Origin: Clostridium sp031626875
GTDB lineage: Bacteria > Bacillota > Clostridia > Clostridiales > Clostridiaceae
Direction: 5' to 3'
Assembly (NCBI RefSeq): GCF_031626875.1
Contig: NZ_JANDMF010000009.1
Coordinates: forward strand, 1-64,000
DNA: 64,000 bases
Part shown: in pieces, positions 19,405 through 27,275 of the stretch
Layout of the letters: every line of letters begins with the position of its first letter
Numbering within the stretch: position 1 is the first letter of the stretch
The notes under the pieces: generated by a model
The model's input: the letters and a program-made list of their open reading frames with translations, nothing else
The model's database searches: none
Told to the model about the DNA's origin: nothing
Translations under genes and position numbers: made by a program

Positions 19405-19610
19405 ACACTTCACCTACATTATATATTATTACACGAACTTTACGCTCTTAAATTTCAATTAATATTCATATTTTATTCTATATCTTGTACATTATCAATA
19501 GCTTTTATTTACTATTTCTATTCTACTTCAATATTTTCATATAAAATGTGTTCAATTCTAATTTTTTGTATATAATTATAACTATACTAACTTAATAAGG
19601 GGTTGATATT

Positions 19611-20987
19611 TTGTCATTTGATTTTATTAATGATAACCATATGAAAATACATTTCATCGGAATTGGTGGAATAAGTATGAGCGGACTAGCTGCTGTCCTT
19701 CTTAATAAAGGATATAGAGTTTCAGGATCAGATTTTAAAGAGTCTGAAATACTTGATAAACTTAGAGCTATGGGTGCTGAAATATACATAGGGCACGATA
19801 AAAATAATCTTATAGATGTAGATTTAGTTGTATATACTGCTGCAATTCCAGATTCTAATCCTGAACTTGCAGAAGCAAAAAAACAAAATATACAACTAAT
19901 GGATAGAGCTGAGTTCTTAGGTTTGATTATGAAAGGTCATAAATATAATGTAGCTGTTGCTGGTACTCATGGTAAAACAACATGTACTTCAATGATTTCT
20001 CATGTCGTTTTAGAAGCAGATTTAGATCCAACAATTTCAGTTGGTGGTGAATTGGATATAATAGATGGGAACTACAGAATTGGAAAAAGTGAATACTTTA
20101 TTACGGAAGCATGTGAATATAAGGAGTCATTTTTAAAATTTTTCCCATATGTAGGCATTATCTTAAATATAGATGCTGATCACTTAGACTATTATAGAGA
20201 TATAGATCATATCACTGAAACCTTCGAAAAATTCTCTCATTTAGTTCCTGAAGATGGTTATCTAATAGGGTATGGTGGTGACGAAAGAGTAAAAAATGTC
20301 ATTTCAAAAGCTAATTGTAATACTATTACCTATGGATTTGATAATGAAAATCTAGTAGCTAAAAATATATCTTTCAATAATAGAGGATGTGCAACTTTTA
20401 CAGTTTGTGAAAATGGAACTGACTTATTTGAAGTAACATTAAGTAATCCTGGAAAGCATAACATTTTAAATGCACTTTCTACTATTGCTGTAGGCCTTAT
20501 ATTCAATATTTCTCATGATACCATAGCTGCTGGTTTACTAAAGTGCAAAGGTGCTCATAAAAGATTTGAATATAAAGGTGAGAAAGATGGAGTTACTATA
20601 ATTGATGACTATGCTCATCATCCAACTGAAATAAAAGCAACATTGAACACAGCAAGAAAAATTGATCATAATAAGATTTTTTGTGTATTCCAACCACACA
20701 CTTACACAAGAACCAAAACATTATTTGATGAATTTACAACAGCCTTTAACGATGCTGACGAACTTATATTAATGGATATATATGCAGCTAGAGAAAAGGA
20801 TACTGGATTAGTATCTTCTGATGAATTAGGGGATGCTATTAGAAAGACAGGTTTAAAGTGTACAAATGTTCATTCACATGATGAAGCAACTAAATACCTA
20901 AAAAATATAGCACAAGATGGTGATCTAATACTAACTGTAGGAGCTGGCGATGTAGTTATTGTAGGCGAAAAATATTTAACTAAATAA
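19611..20987 (+). CDS. murC: UDP-N-acetylmuramate--L-alanine ligase
   Basis: A 458-residue Mur ligase adding L-Ala to UDP-MurNAc. Motifs: N-terminal GIGGISMSGLAAVLL, ATP loop AGTHGKTTCTSM, the conserved NIDADHLDYY and FQPHTYTRT. The start is TTG at 19611 with AAGGGG eight bases upstream; ATG at 19641 would remove ten residues and lacks a comparable site. A -10-like TATAAT lies at about 19571. Confidence 0.97.
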   Translation: MSFDFINDNHMKIHFIGIGGISMSGLAAVLLNKGYRVSGSDFKESEILDKLRAMGAEIYIGHDKNNLIDVDLVVYTAAIPDSNPELAEAKKQNIQLMDRAEFLGLIMKGHKYNVAVAGTHGKTTCTSMISHVVLEADLDPTISVGGELDIIDGNYRIGKSEYFITEACEYKESFLKFFPYVGIILNIDADHLDYYRDIDHITETFEKFSHLVPEDGYLIGYGGDERVKNVISKANCNTITYGFDNENLVAKNISFNNRGCATFTVCENGTDLFEVTLSNPGKHNILNALSTIAVGLIFNISHDTIAAGLLKCKGAHKRFEYKGEKDGVTIIDDYAHHPTEIKATLNTARKIDHNKIFCVFQPHTYTRTKTLFDEFTTAFNDADELILMDIYAAREKDTGLVSSDELGDAIRKTGLKCTNVHSHDEATKYLKNIAQDGDLILTVGAGDVVIVGEKYLTK

Positions 20988-21003
20988 TTTAGGAGTGATT
21001 TAC

Positions 21004-21822
21004 ATGGATTTACTAAAAAATATAGAAACATCAGCTAAATATATACTTAATAAAAGTAAGTATTCCCCTAAAATTGGACTAATACTTGGATCAGGCCTTG
21101 GTACATTAGCGGACCTTATTGAAGATCCTGAATTCTATCCTTATGAAGAAATTCCAAACTTTCCTGTATCAACTGTAGAAGGTCATGCTGGAAGATTAGT
21201 AATAGGAACTTTACAAGGAAAAACAGTTATAGCTATGCAAGGAAGATTTCACTACTATGAAGGTTATAAAATGCAAGAAGTAACTTTCCCTGTAAGAGTA
21301 ATGAAACTTTTAGGTGTTGAAACAATTATAGTTACAAATGCTGCTGGTGCAGTTAATACAGATTTTAAACCAGGAGATTTAATGATAATAAAAGACCATA
21401 TTAATCTTTCTGGAGATAGTCCACTTATAGGTAAAAACTTAGATAAATTTGGTCCAAGGTTTCCCGATATGTCTACTGCCTATAATCCTGAACTAATATC
21501 TTTAGTTAAAGAAGTTGCAAATAATCTTCACATAGATATAAAAGAGGGAGTTTACACACTATTTACTGGTCCAACTTATGAAACTCCAGCTGAAATAAGA
21601 ATGGCAAGAGTTTTAGGTGGAGATGCTGTAGGTATGTCTACAGTTCCTGAAGTTATAGTTGCAAATCATTGTAAAATTAAAGTTATAGGCATTTCTTGTC
21701 TAACTAACATGGCTGCTGGGATATTAGAACAACCTTTAAATCATGAAGAAGTTATTGAAACTTCAAATTTGGTTAAAGATAAATTTATTAACCTTATGAG
21801 TTCTCTTATCAAAGCACTTTAA
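21004..21822 (+). CDS. punA: Purine nucleoside phosphorylase (inosine/guanosine type)
   Basis: A 272-residue trimeric-type PNP: phosphate-binding GLILGSGLGTLAD, VEGHAGRLVIG, the signature ITNAAGAVN-like IIVTNAAGAVNTDF, GPTYETPAEIRM and GGDAVGMSTVPEV, then a purine-site Asn in ISCLTNMAAG. It splits (deoxy)inosine and guanosine to base plus pentose-1-phosphate for salvage. Start at ATG 21004, eight bases after AGGAG; GTG at 20995 overlaps that site. It follows murC by 16 bp and probably shares its transcript. Confidence 0.93.
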   Translation: MDLLKNIETSAKYILNKSKYSPKIGLILGSGLGTLADLIEDPEFYPYEEIPNFPVSTVEGHAGRLVIGTLQGKTVIAMQGRFHYYEGYKMQEVTFPVRVMKLLGVETIIVTNAAGAVNTDFKPGDLMIIKDHINLSGDSPLIGKNLDKFGPRFPDMSTAYNPELISLVKEVANNLHIDIKEGVYTLFTGPTYETPAEIRMARVLGGDAVGMSTVPEVIVANHCKIKVIGISCLTNMAAGILEQPLNHEEVIETSNLVKDKFINLMSSLIKAL

Positions 21823-21896
21823 ATATTAATGTACAAAAGATTAACTATTTATATATTTACTATTAATAAATTTATGAATGTGTAGGAGGATTAAAA

Positions 21897-22595
21897 ATGA
21901 AATTAGCAATTATATCTGATGTTCACGGCAACCTTTATGCCTTAAGAAAGGTATTAGAAGATATAGATGACCAAAATGTTGACCTCACTGTTTGTTTAGG
22001 TGATTTAGTTGGCTATGGCCCTCATCCAAACGAAGTTGTTTCTATGATAAAAAGAAGAAATATTCCATGTATAAAAGGAAACTATGATGCTTCTGTAGTA
22101 GATGGTGATTTTACTTATATAAGAGAAACAAATATTAACTCATTTTCTCTTCCATGGGCAGTTAATGAAGTAAGAGCTGCAAATAAATATTACTTAGACA
22201 ACCTTCCAACATCTATGACCTTTGATTTTAACAAAAAGAAAATCAAACTTGTTCATGGAAGTCCTAATGCAGTAAATGAATATTTATTAGAAGATGACGA
22301 AAACACAGCTAAAGTAATGGAATCATTGGAGGAAGATGTCTTGATTTGTGCACACACTCATATTCCTTCAGTTAAATCTTTTGGAAGTAAGTTATTCATA
22401 AATGATGGAAGTGTAGGGAAACCTAAGATAGGCACTCCAGAATCTACTTATTGCATTTTAGATATAGATAATAGTGGAAGTGTTAAACCTATAATAAGAC
22501 ATGTATCTTATGAGTTGAATGGACTAATAAAAGAAATGAAAATGTTAAACTTTCCAGATGCCTTAATCCGCAGTTTTGAGGAAGGCGCTGAATAA
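21897..22595 (+). CDS. Calcineurin-like metallophosphoesterase
   Basis: A 232-residue single-domain metallophosphoesterase with the dinuclear metal motifs in order: ISDVHGNLYAL, LGDLVGYGPHP, KGNYDA, VHGSP and CAHTHIPS. It is of the YfcE/MJ0936-like type, probably a cytosolic phosphodiesterase; the substrate cannot be told. TAGGAGG precedes the ATG. It is the last gene before a strong hairpin at 22598. Confidence 0.87.
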   Translation: MKLAIISDVHGNLYALRKVLEDIDDQNVDLTVCLGDLVGYGPHPNEVVSMIKRRNIPCIKGNYDASVVDGDFTYIRETNINSFSLPWAVNEVRAANKYYLDNLPTSMTFDFNKKKIKLVHGSPNAVNEYLLEDDENTAKVMESLEEDVLICAHTHIPSVKSFGSKLFINDGSVGKPKIGTPESTYCILDIDNSGSVKPIIRHVSYELNGLIKEMKMLNFPDALIRSFEEGAE

Positions 22596-22597
22596 AA

Positions 22598-22631
22598 ATG
22601 TACGGTGATTTTTTTCACCGTACATTTTTTT
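22598..22631. terminator. Bidirectional intrinsic terminator
   Basis: The perfect 11-bp arms ATGTACGGTGA and TCACCGTACAT are flanked by As on the left and Ts on the right, so it can work on both strands. It sits between the converging metallophosphoesterase gene and the 53-codon minus-strand ORF. Confidence 0.9.
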
Positions 22632-22646
22632 GATTTTTATTTACTT

Positions 22647-22808
22647 CTAAATATAATTATAATATTCTAGGATAAATTCTAAATCATCAATACTTTTTCT
22701 TATCTTTTCTACTATTTCTTCCTTACTTTCTTCACTTCTACCCACCAAAGCAGATTTTAGCTCACAGAGTTCTTTTAGTTTATTATTAAGTATCCTCTCT
22801 TGCACCAT
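22647..22808 (-). CDS. Small hypothetical protein (53 aa)
   Basis: A 53-codon ORF on the minus strand (MVQERILNNKLKELCELKSA at the N-terminus, tail IDDLEFILEYYNYI) with an excellent TTGGAGG six bases before the ATG and a terminator just beyond its stop. It is highly charged and predicted to be two amphipathic helices. Size and the SIDDLE segment loosely recall Spo0E-like phosphatases, but the signature SQxLD is absent, so no function is assigned. Confidence 0.7.
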   Translation of the reverse strand: MVQERILNNKLKELCELKSALVGRSEESKEEIVEKIRKSIDDLEFILEYYNYI

Positions 22809-22853
22809 GAAATCCTCCAAAATTCCTGTTCAATATAGTGTATGTTAGATATG

Positions 22854-22882
22854 TTGCAATTGTTAGTAAAGTATTGTAAAAT
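22854..22882 (+). promoter_or_regulatory. Promoter of asnS
   Basis: TTGCAA (22854-22859), 17 bp, TAAAAT (22877-22882), about 42 bp before the asnS start. No T-box elements occur in this short leader, unlike metG and ileS in the same window. Confidence 0.65.
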
Positions 22883-22924
22883 CAGAATTAATGTAATAAG
22901 TTAGTACTTTTTAGGAGGAGAATT

Positions 22925-24319
22925 ATGAATAAATCTGTATTAGTGAAATCAATTTACAGAAACACAAAGGAATACATTTCCAAAGACGTAAGAATCTCTG
23001 GTTGGATTAGAACACTAAGAGCTTCAAATGCCTTTGGTTTTATAGAAGTAAATGATGGATCTTTCTTTAAAAATGTTCAAATAGTTTTTGACAATAAAAT
23101 AGATAACTTTAAAGATGTATCAAAACTTCCAATAAGCTCATCTATTACTGTAGTAGGTACTTTAGTTGAAACACCGGATGCTAAACAACCTTTCGAAATT
23201 CAAGCAAAAGAAGTTATAATAGAAGGCATGTCTCATTCTGACTATCCATTACAAAAGAAAAGACATACTTTTGAATATCTAAGAACAATAGCTCACTTAA
23301 GACCAAGAAGTAATGCCTTCTCAGCAGTATTTAGAGTTCGTTCAGTAGCTGCTTATGCAATCCATAAATTCTTCCAAGATCAAGGATTTGTGTATACTCA
23401 CACTCCAATTTTAACTGGAAGTGACTGTGAAGGTGCTGGAGAAATGTTCAAAGTAACAACACTTGACCTTCATAATGTTCCAAAGACTGAAGAAGGAGCT
23501 ATAGATTACAAGCAAGATTTCTTTGGTAAAGAAACTAATCTTACAGTTTCAGGACAATTAAATGGTGAAACTTTTGCTTTAGCTTTTAGAAACATCTATA
23601 CATTTGGGCCTACATTTAGAGCTGAAAATTCAAATACAACAAGACATGCAGCTGAATTCTGGATGATTGAACCTGAAATATCTTTTGCTGATTTAGCTGA
23701 TGATATGGAACTTGCTGAAGACATGCTTAAGTATGTTATAAAATATGTTATAGATGAATGTCCTGAAGAAATGGCGTTCTTTAACCAATTTGTTGATAAA
23801 GGGTTATTGGATAGATTAAATCATGTTATAAGTTCAGATTTTGGCAAGGTTACTTATACTGAAGCTGTTGAAATTTTAAAGAACTGTGATAAAACATTTG
23901 ACTATCCTGTAGAATGGGGTATTGATCTTCAAACAGAACATGAAAGATACCTAACAGAAGAACACTTTAAGAAACCAGTATTTGTTACTGACTATCCAAA
24001 AGAAATTAAAGCTTTCTATATGAGACTAAATGATGATAACAAAACTGTTGCAGCTTGCGACTGTCTAGTTCCTGGTATAGGAGAAATCATCGGTGGTAGC
24101 CAAAGAGAAGAAAGACTTGATATATTAAAAGCAAGAATGGCTGAATTGAATCTTAATGAAGAAGATTACTGGTGGTACTTAGAACTTAGAAAATATGGAG
24201 AAACTAAGCATGCTGGATTTGGTTTAGGATTTGAAAGATTAATTATGTATGTTACTGGTATGGGTAATATTAGAGACGTAATCCCATTCCCTAGAACTAC
24301 AGGACAATCTGATTTCTAA
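22925..24319 (+). CDS. asnS: Asparaginyl-tRNA synthetase
   Basis: A 464-residue class IIb synthetase: N-terminal OB-fold anticodon-binding domain (VRISGWIRTLRASNAFGFIE), then the catalytic core with motif 2 (TFGPTFRAENSNTTRHAAEF, EPEISFADLADD) and motif 3 (HAGFGLGFERLIMYVTGM). AsnRS rather than AspRS is supported by the short length, lack of the bacterial GAD insertion, and RAENSNT. AGGAGG precedes the ATG. Confidence 0.97.
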   Translation: MNKSVLVKSIYRNTKEYISKDVRISGWIRTLRASNAFGFIEVNDGSFFKNVQIVFDNKIDNFKDVSKLPISSSITVVGTLVETPDAKQPFEIQAKEVIIEGMSHSDYPLQKKRHTFEYLRTIAHLRPRSNAFSAVFRVRSVAAYAIHKFFQDQGFVYTHTPILTGSDCEGAGEMFKVTTLDLHNVPKTEEGAIDYKQDFFGKETNLTVSGQLNGETFALAFRNIYTFGPTFRAENSNTTRHAAEFWMIEPEISFADLADDMELAEDMLKYVIKYVIDECPEEMAFFNQFVDKGLLDRLNHVISSDFGKVTYTEAVEILKNCDKTFDYPVEWGIDLQTEHERYLTEEHFKKPVFVTDYPKEIKAFYMRLNDDNKTVAACDCLVPGIGEIIGGSQREERLDILKARMAELNLNEEDYWWYLELRKYGETKHAGFGLGFERLIMYVTGMGNIRDVIPFPRTTGQSDF

Positions 24320-24330
24320 GAAGATAATTT

Positions 24331-24367
24331 AAGGTTGGAGCAAAACATAAACTCCAACCTTTTTTAT
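24331..24367 (+). terminator. Intrinsic terminator after asnS
   Basis: The arms AAGGTTGGAG (24331-24340) and CTCCAACCTT (24352-24361) form a perfect 10-bp stem followed by a T-run. It lies 11 bp beyond the asnS stop. Confidence 0.92.
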
Positions 24368-24440
24368 TTCCTATTGTAGACATAGTCTCTATTCATTCCT
24401 TCTAATTAATAATGAACTACCTGTCTAAGTCATTTATTAA

Positions 24441-24536
24441 CCATAAATATGGTAATATTCTACAGAATATATATTCTTATATGGTGATATTCTTCACCAT
24501 ATATATGGTTTTACGGTAATATTCTGAAAAATATGC
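24441..24536. repeat. Three tandem imperfect 32-bp repeats
   Basis: GGTAATATTCT, GGTGATATTCT and GGTAATATTCT occur at 24451, 24483 and 24515, exactly 32 bp apart, and the flanking ATAT blocks also align (units 24441-24472, 24473-24504, 24505-24536). Unit 1 contains the palindrome ATATTCTACAGAATAT and unit 2 ATATGGTGA...TCACCATAT. No coding sequence covers them; they lie between the asnS terminator and the VOC gene. Confidence 0.7.
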
Positions 24537-24624
24537 TGATACAATGCTGCTTTAGAGGATTTTTCATATATAATATTAATATATAACTTAGTTTTATAGA
24601 ATCTTTTTAGAAAGAAGGATACTT

Positions 24625-24996
24625 ATGGGGATAAATTTAAAATTTGAATTAAACTCTTTATATGTATGTGTAAAAGATATGGATAGAGCAATTAATTTTT
24701 ATGAAAGTTTACTTGGACAAACTGTTACTGAAAGAAATAATATTTATAGTGTTTTTGATATCAATGGCTTCAGATATGGATTATTTGCAAATGATAAAAT
24801 GAATGAACATAAAATATGGGGAAATAATTGTTTGCCAAGCTTAAATGTAAATGATATTGATTTATTTTTAAAAAGGTTAAAAGAGTTAAATTGTAAGATT
24901 GTTTTTCCATTAACTACTATAGGCAAGAATAAGGTTTTGGAATTTACAGATAGTGAAGGGAATGATATAGAAATCACTTGTCCTATAACTTTGTAA
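24625..24996 (+). CDS. VOC-superfamily (glyoxalase/bleomycin resistance-like) protein
   Basis: A 123-residue protein with two beta-alpha-beta-beta-beta units typical of the vicinal-oxygen-chelate fold: LYVCVKDMDRAINFYESLLG at the start and LEFTDSEGNDIEIT at the end. Such proteins include isomerases, dioxygenases and drug-binding proteins; the usual metal His/Glu ligands are only partly evident (final Glu in DIEIT), so function is open. AAGAAGG precedes the ATG. Monocistronic, downstream of the 32-bp repeats. Confidence 0.8.
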   Translation: MGINLKFELNSLYVCVKDMDRAINFYESLLGQTVTERNNIYSVFDINGFRYGLFANDKMNEHKIWGNNCLPSLNVNDIDLFLKRLKELNCKIVFPLTTIGKNKVLEFTDSEGNDIEITCPITL

Positions 24997-25017
24997 CTTA
25001 TTATTATATGCAAGATT

Positions 25018-25046
25018 TTTACTTTATATGCTAACCATGTTATAAT
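25018..25046 (+). promoter_or_regulatory. Probable promoter of the 64-aa ORF
   Basis: TTTACT (25018-25023), 17 bp, then a perfect TATAAT (25041-25046), 30 bp before the ATG at 25077. Confidence 0.6.
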
Positions 25047-25076
25047 CTATTTATGAATTTTTATGAGGTGATTTGT

Positions 25077-25271
25077 ATGGTTAAAAAAAACGAAATTAAT
25101 TCTATTGATGACAAAATAAAAAAATTGCAAGATAAAAAGAGAGCTTTACAAGAAAAAAAAGAAAAAGAAATTGGAAAGTATTTATTGAAGAGTTGGGGAA
25201 TATCTTCATTAAATAATAAAGATATTTTTTACTTAATTGATAACAATAGTCCTAAAAATGCTTCTAAATAG
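25077..25271 (+). CDS. Small coiled-coil protein (64 aa), unknown
   Basis: ATG at 25077 is six bases after GAGGTG, giving 64 residues; an upstream in-frame ATG at 25053 has no site. The N-terminal half is a basic coiled coil (DDKIKKLQDKKRALQEKKEK) followed by IGKYLLKSWGISSLN. This arrangement loosely resembles small accessory proteins of mobilisation modules (MobC/TraD-like), but no relaxase is nearby, so the function is unassigned. It has its own promoter and terminator. Confidence 0.7.
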   Translation: MVKKNEINSIDDKIKKLQDKKRALQEKKEKEIGKYLLKSWGISSLNNKDIFYLIDNNSPKNASK

Positions 25272-25280
25272 AAGTCCGTT

Positions 25281-25328
25281 AATAATATAAAGGAAGTAAT
25301 ATGATCATATTACTTCCTTTATATTATT
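25281..25328. terminator. 48-bp perfect palindrome, probable bidirectional terminator
   Basis: Positions 25281-25304 and 25305-25328 are exact reverse complements (arm core AAAGGAAGTAATATGA) with no mismatch and no spacer. It sits between the converging 64-aa ORF and nrdG, where a bidirectional terminator is expected. The flanks are AT-rich but lack a long T-run. Confidence 0.8.
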
Positions 25329-25332
25329 AAAT

Positions 25333-25842
25333 CTATATTTGGAAAAGAGTTATTTTACCACTGTTCATACTTTCCTTAACATCAATTATTCTTTGATTAC
25401 TAGAACCCTTGAACCTTAAACCATCTTCCTTTTTAGATTCTTCAAATCTTCCATCAACTATAACATCTAAATTTTCCATAAGACCTTTCCATCCTGGAAC
25501 CTTATTAATATTATCAATTATATATTCATATGTATACCCAGTATAGCTCCAAACATTTAATCCATGTTCCTTAAATTTCTTTGCCATATACGAGAACTCC
25601 TCAGCTCTTTCAAGAGGATCGCCTCCACTAAAGGTTACACCTTTAATCATAGGATTATCTACTACATCTTGAATAAGTTCATCCATATCTCTTTCTTCTC
25701 CACCATAAAAATCATGAGTATCAGGATTAAAACATCCGTTACAATTATGCTTACACCCTTGAGAGAAAAACACCCTTCTAAGGCCTGGCCCATTAACTAA
25801 ACTTTCATATGCTATCCCAGACAATCGTATCATCTTTCCCAA
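25333..25842 (-). CDS. nrdG: Anaerobic ribonucleotide reductase activase
   Basis: A radical-SAM protein of about 169 residues with the CxxxCxxC cluster in CKHNCNGCFNP and TFSGGDPLERAEEF. It installs the glycyl radical on NrdD using a 4Fe-4S cluster and SAM. The start is uncertain: TTG at 25842 is seven bases after AGGAAG, GTG at 25851 overlaps that site, and ATG at 25833 is the next choice. It is separated from nrdD by three other genes, although the two usually adjoin. Confidence 0.92.
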   Translation of the reverse strand: MGKMIRLSGIAYESLVNGPGLRRVFFSQGCKHNCNGCFNPDTHDFYGGEERDMDELIQDVVDNPMIKGVTFSGGDPLERAEEFSYMAKKFKEHGLNVWSYTGYTYEYIIDNINKVPGWKGLMENLDVIVDGRFEESKKEDGLRFKGSSNQRIIDVKESMNSGKITLFQI

Positions 25843-25885
25843 ACTATTCACTTCCTAGTCTATAATTTATACTAATATTATAACA

Positions 25886-27208
25886 CTAATCATTTTGTGA
25901 TGAAAATTCTCCTTCCAACCAATCAACAAATTGAGTAGCTGACCTTGGCGATCTTCCATTATGCCACTTTTCCCACTTTAAGGCTTCTCTATGTAACTCT
26001 TCTTCTCTAACTTCTAATTCTCTCTCTTTAACTATTCCATCAACTATAGATAAAAATTCTTTTTGATTAGGTGTAAAGAAACTAATAGTAATACCAAATC
26101 TGTCTGCCAGGGATAATTTTTCTTCCATAGTATCCTTAGAATTAACATCATCTCTATCGGAGAATTTTTCTTGAACTAAGTGTCTTCTGTTAGTTGTTGC
26201 ATAAATTAATATATTACTTGGCCTATTTTCTATTCTTCCTTCTAATATTGTCTTTAAAGCTGAATAACCATCCTCATTTTCATCAAAAACTAAATCATCA
26301 ACAAATATTACAAACTTCTGCTTTTTGTTTTTAAGAAGTCTTATGATCCTAGTAAAATCATTAAGTTGCTTCTTATCAACTTCTATTAATCTTAAACCAT
26401 CCTTATAATGTTCATTTAATATAGCTTTAACTGTTGAAGATTTTCCAGTTCCCCTAGCCCCATAAAGCAAAAGATTATTTGCTGGAAATCCTCTTAAAAA
26501 GTTTAAAGTATTACTTATAATCTCTTTCTTTTGGCTTTCATAGCCTATTAAGCTTGAAAGTTTTATAGGATCTGGATCTACTATTTCCCTTAGATAACCT
26601 TCTTCATCATTATCAAACCTTTCCCATACAAAAGCACTATAAGCTGTAGCTCTACCAGTTCCATTCTTCTTATGGAACCCAATTATAGCTTCAGCACATT
26701 CCATCCAATCTTCACTATTTATTAGTAATTCCTTTATATTCTCAAAATCTGTATTGTTTTTGAGTTTATATTCTATCTTTTCTATACCCCAATCTAATAA
26801 TGACTCTATTCTTCTCTTTATCGATTCTTGCTCTTCACATCTGTTTAAAAGAATATTTTTTATATCCTGACTGTTAATTGATACTATTTGAGAAAGGACT
26901 TGAAGTTCATCTCTAACTCCTTTAACAATAAATTCTGGTACATTTTCTTTTTCATCTAATTTTTCGTTAAATGGATTATTAGAAAGTAGCATGTCATGAA
27001 CCATAATTTCTTTATATGATAATTCCTTACTTGTTTTAAACAACTCATATACAAAATCATTATATGCTATTATACATTCTCCTAAAGTACTATTATCCGC
27101 TAAGTTATCCACAAGTACCTTGAACTTATCCCCAACTTTCTCTGAAAATATCCCCTTATACACACAAATAGAATCTAAGTATAATTTAATTCTTTCTTCT
27201 CTTTTCAT
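25886..27208 (-). CDS. AAA-type ATPase (DUF815 family)
   Basis: A 440-residue protein: a helical N-terminal half and a C-terminal AAA core with Walker A LLYGARGTGKSSTVKA, Walker B FVIFVDDLVFDENE, sensor-like ILIYATTNRRHLV and DRFGITISF. The DUF815 family is widespread, often in clostridia, with no defined client. AGGGGG lies upstream of the ATG. It lies between the aconitase terminator and nrdG, so it is probably its own unit. Confidence 0.82.
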   Translation of the reverse strand: MKREERIKLYLDSICVYKGIFSEKVGDKFKVLVDNLADNSTLGECIIAYNDFVYELFKTSKELSYKEIMVHDMLLSNNPFNEKLDEKENVPEFIVKGVRDELQVLSQIVSINSQDIKNILLNRCEEQESIKRRIESLLDWGIEKIEYKLKNNTDFENIKELLINSEDWMECAEAIIGFHKKNGTGRATAYSAFVWERFDNDEEGYLREIVDPDPIKLSSLIGYESQKKEIISNTLNFLRGFPANNLLLYGARGTGKSSTVKAILNEHYKDGLRLIEVDKKQLNDFTRIIRLLKNKKQKFVIFVDDLVFDENEDGYSALKTILEGRIENRPSNILIYATTNRRHLVQEKFSDRDDVNSKDTMEEKLSLADRFGITISFFTPNQKEFLSIVDGIVKERELEVREEELHREALKWEKWHNGRSPRSATQFVDWLEGEFSSQND

Positions 27209-27238
27209 TTTTAATTTGCCCCCTAGTTATAAATTAAA

Positions 27239-27267
27239 GACACCAATGTCAAAGAGACCTTGGTGCC
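27239..27267 (-). terminator. Probable terminator after aconitase
   Basis: On the minus strand GGCACCAAGGTC and GACATTGGTGTC pair with one mismatch around a 5-nt loop, followed by TTTAATTT. It lies 8 bp past the aconitase stop. Confidence 0.75.
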
Positions 27268-27275
27268 TATATATA

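Noticed and set aside
22809..22924. T-box before asnS
   Set aside because: The leader is too short and has no AGAGAG, specifier region or TGGNACC-like T-box; only a promoter is visible.
24441..24536. CRISPR array
   Set aside because: Repeats are tandem with no unique spacers, imperfect, only three, and no cas genes are nearby.
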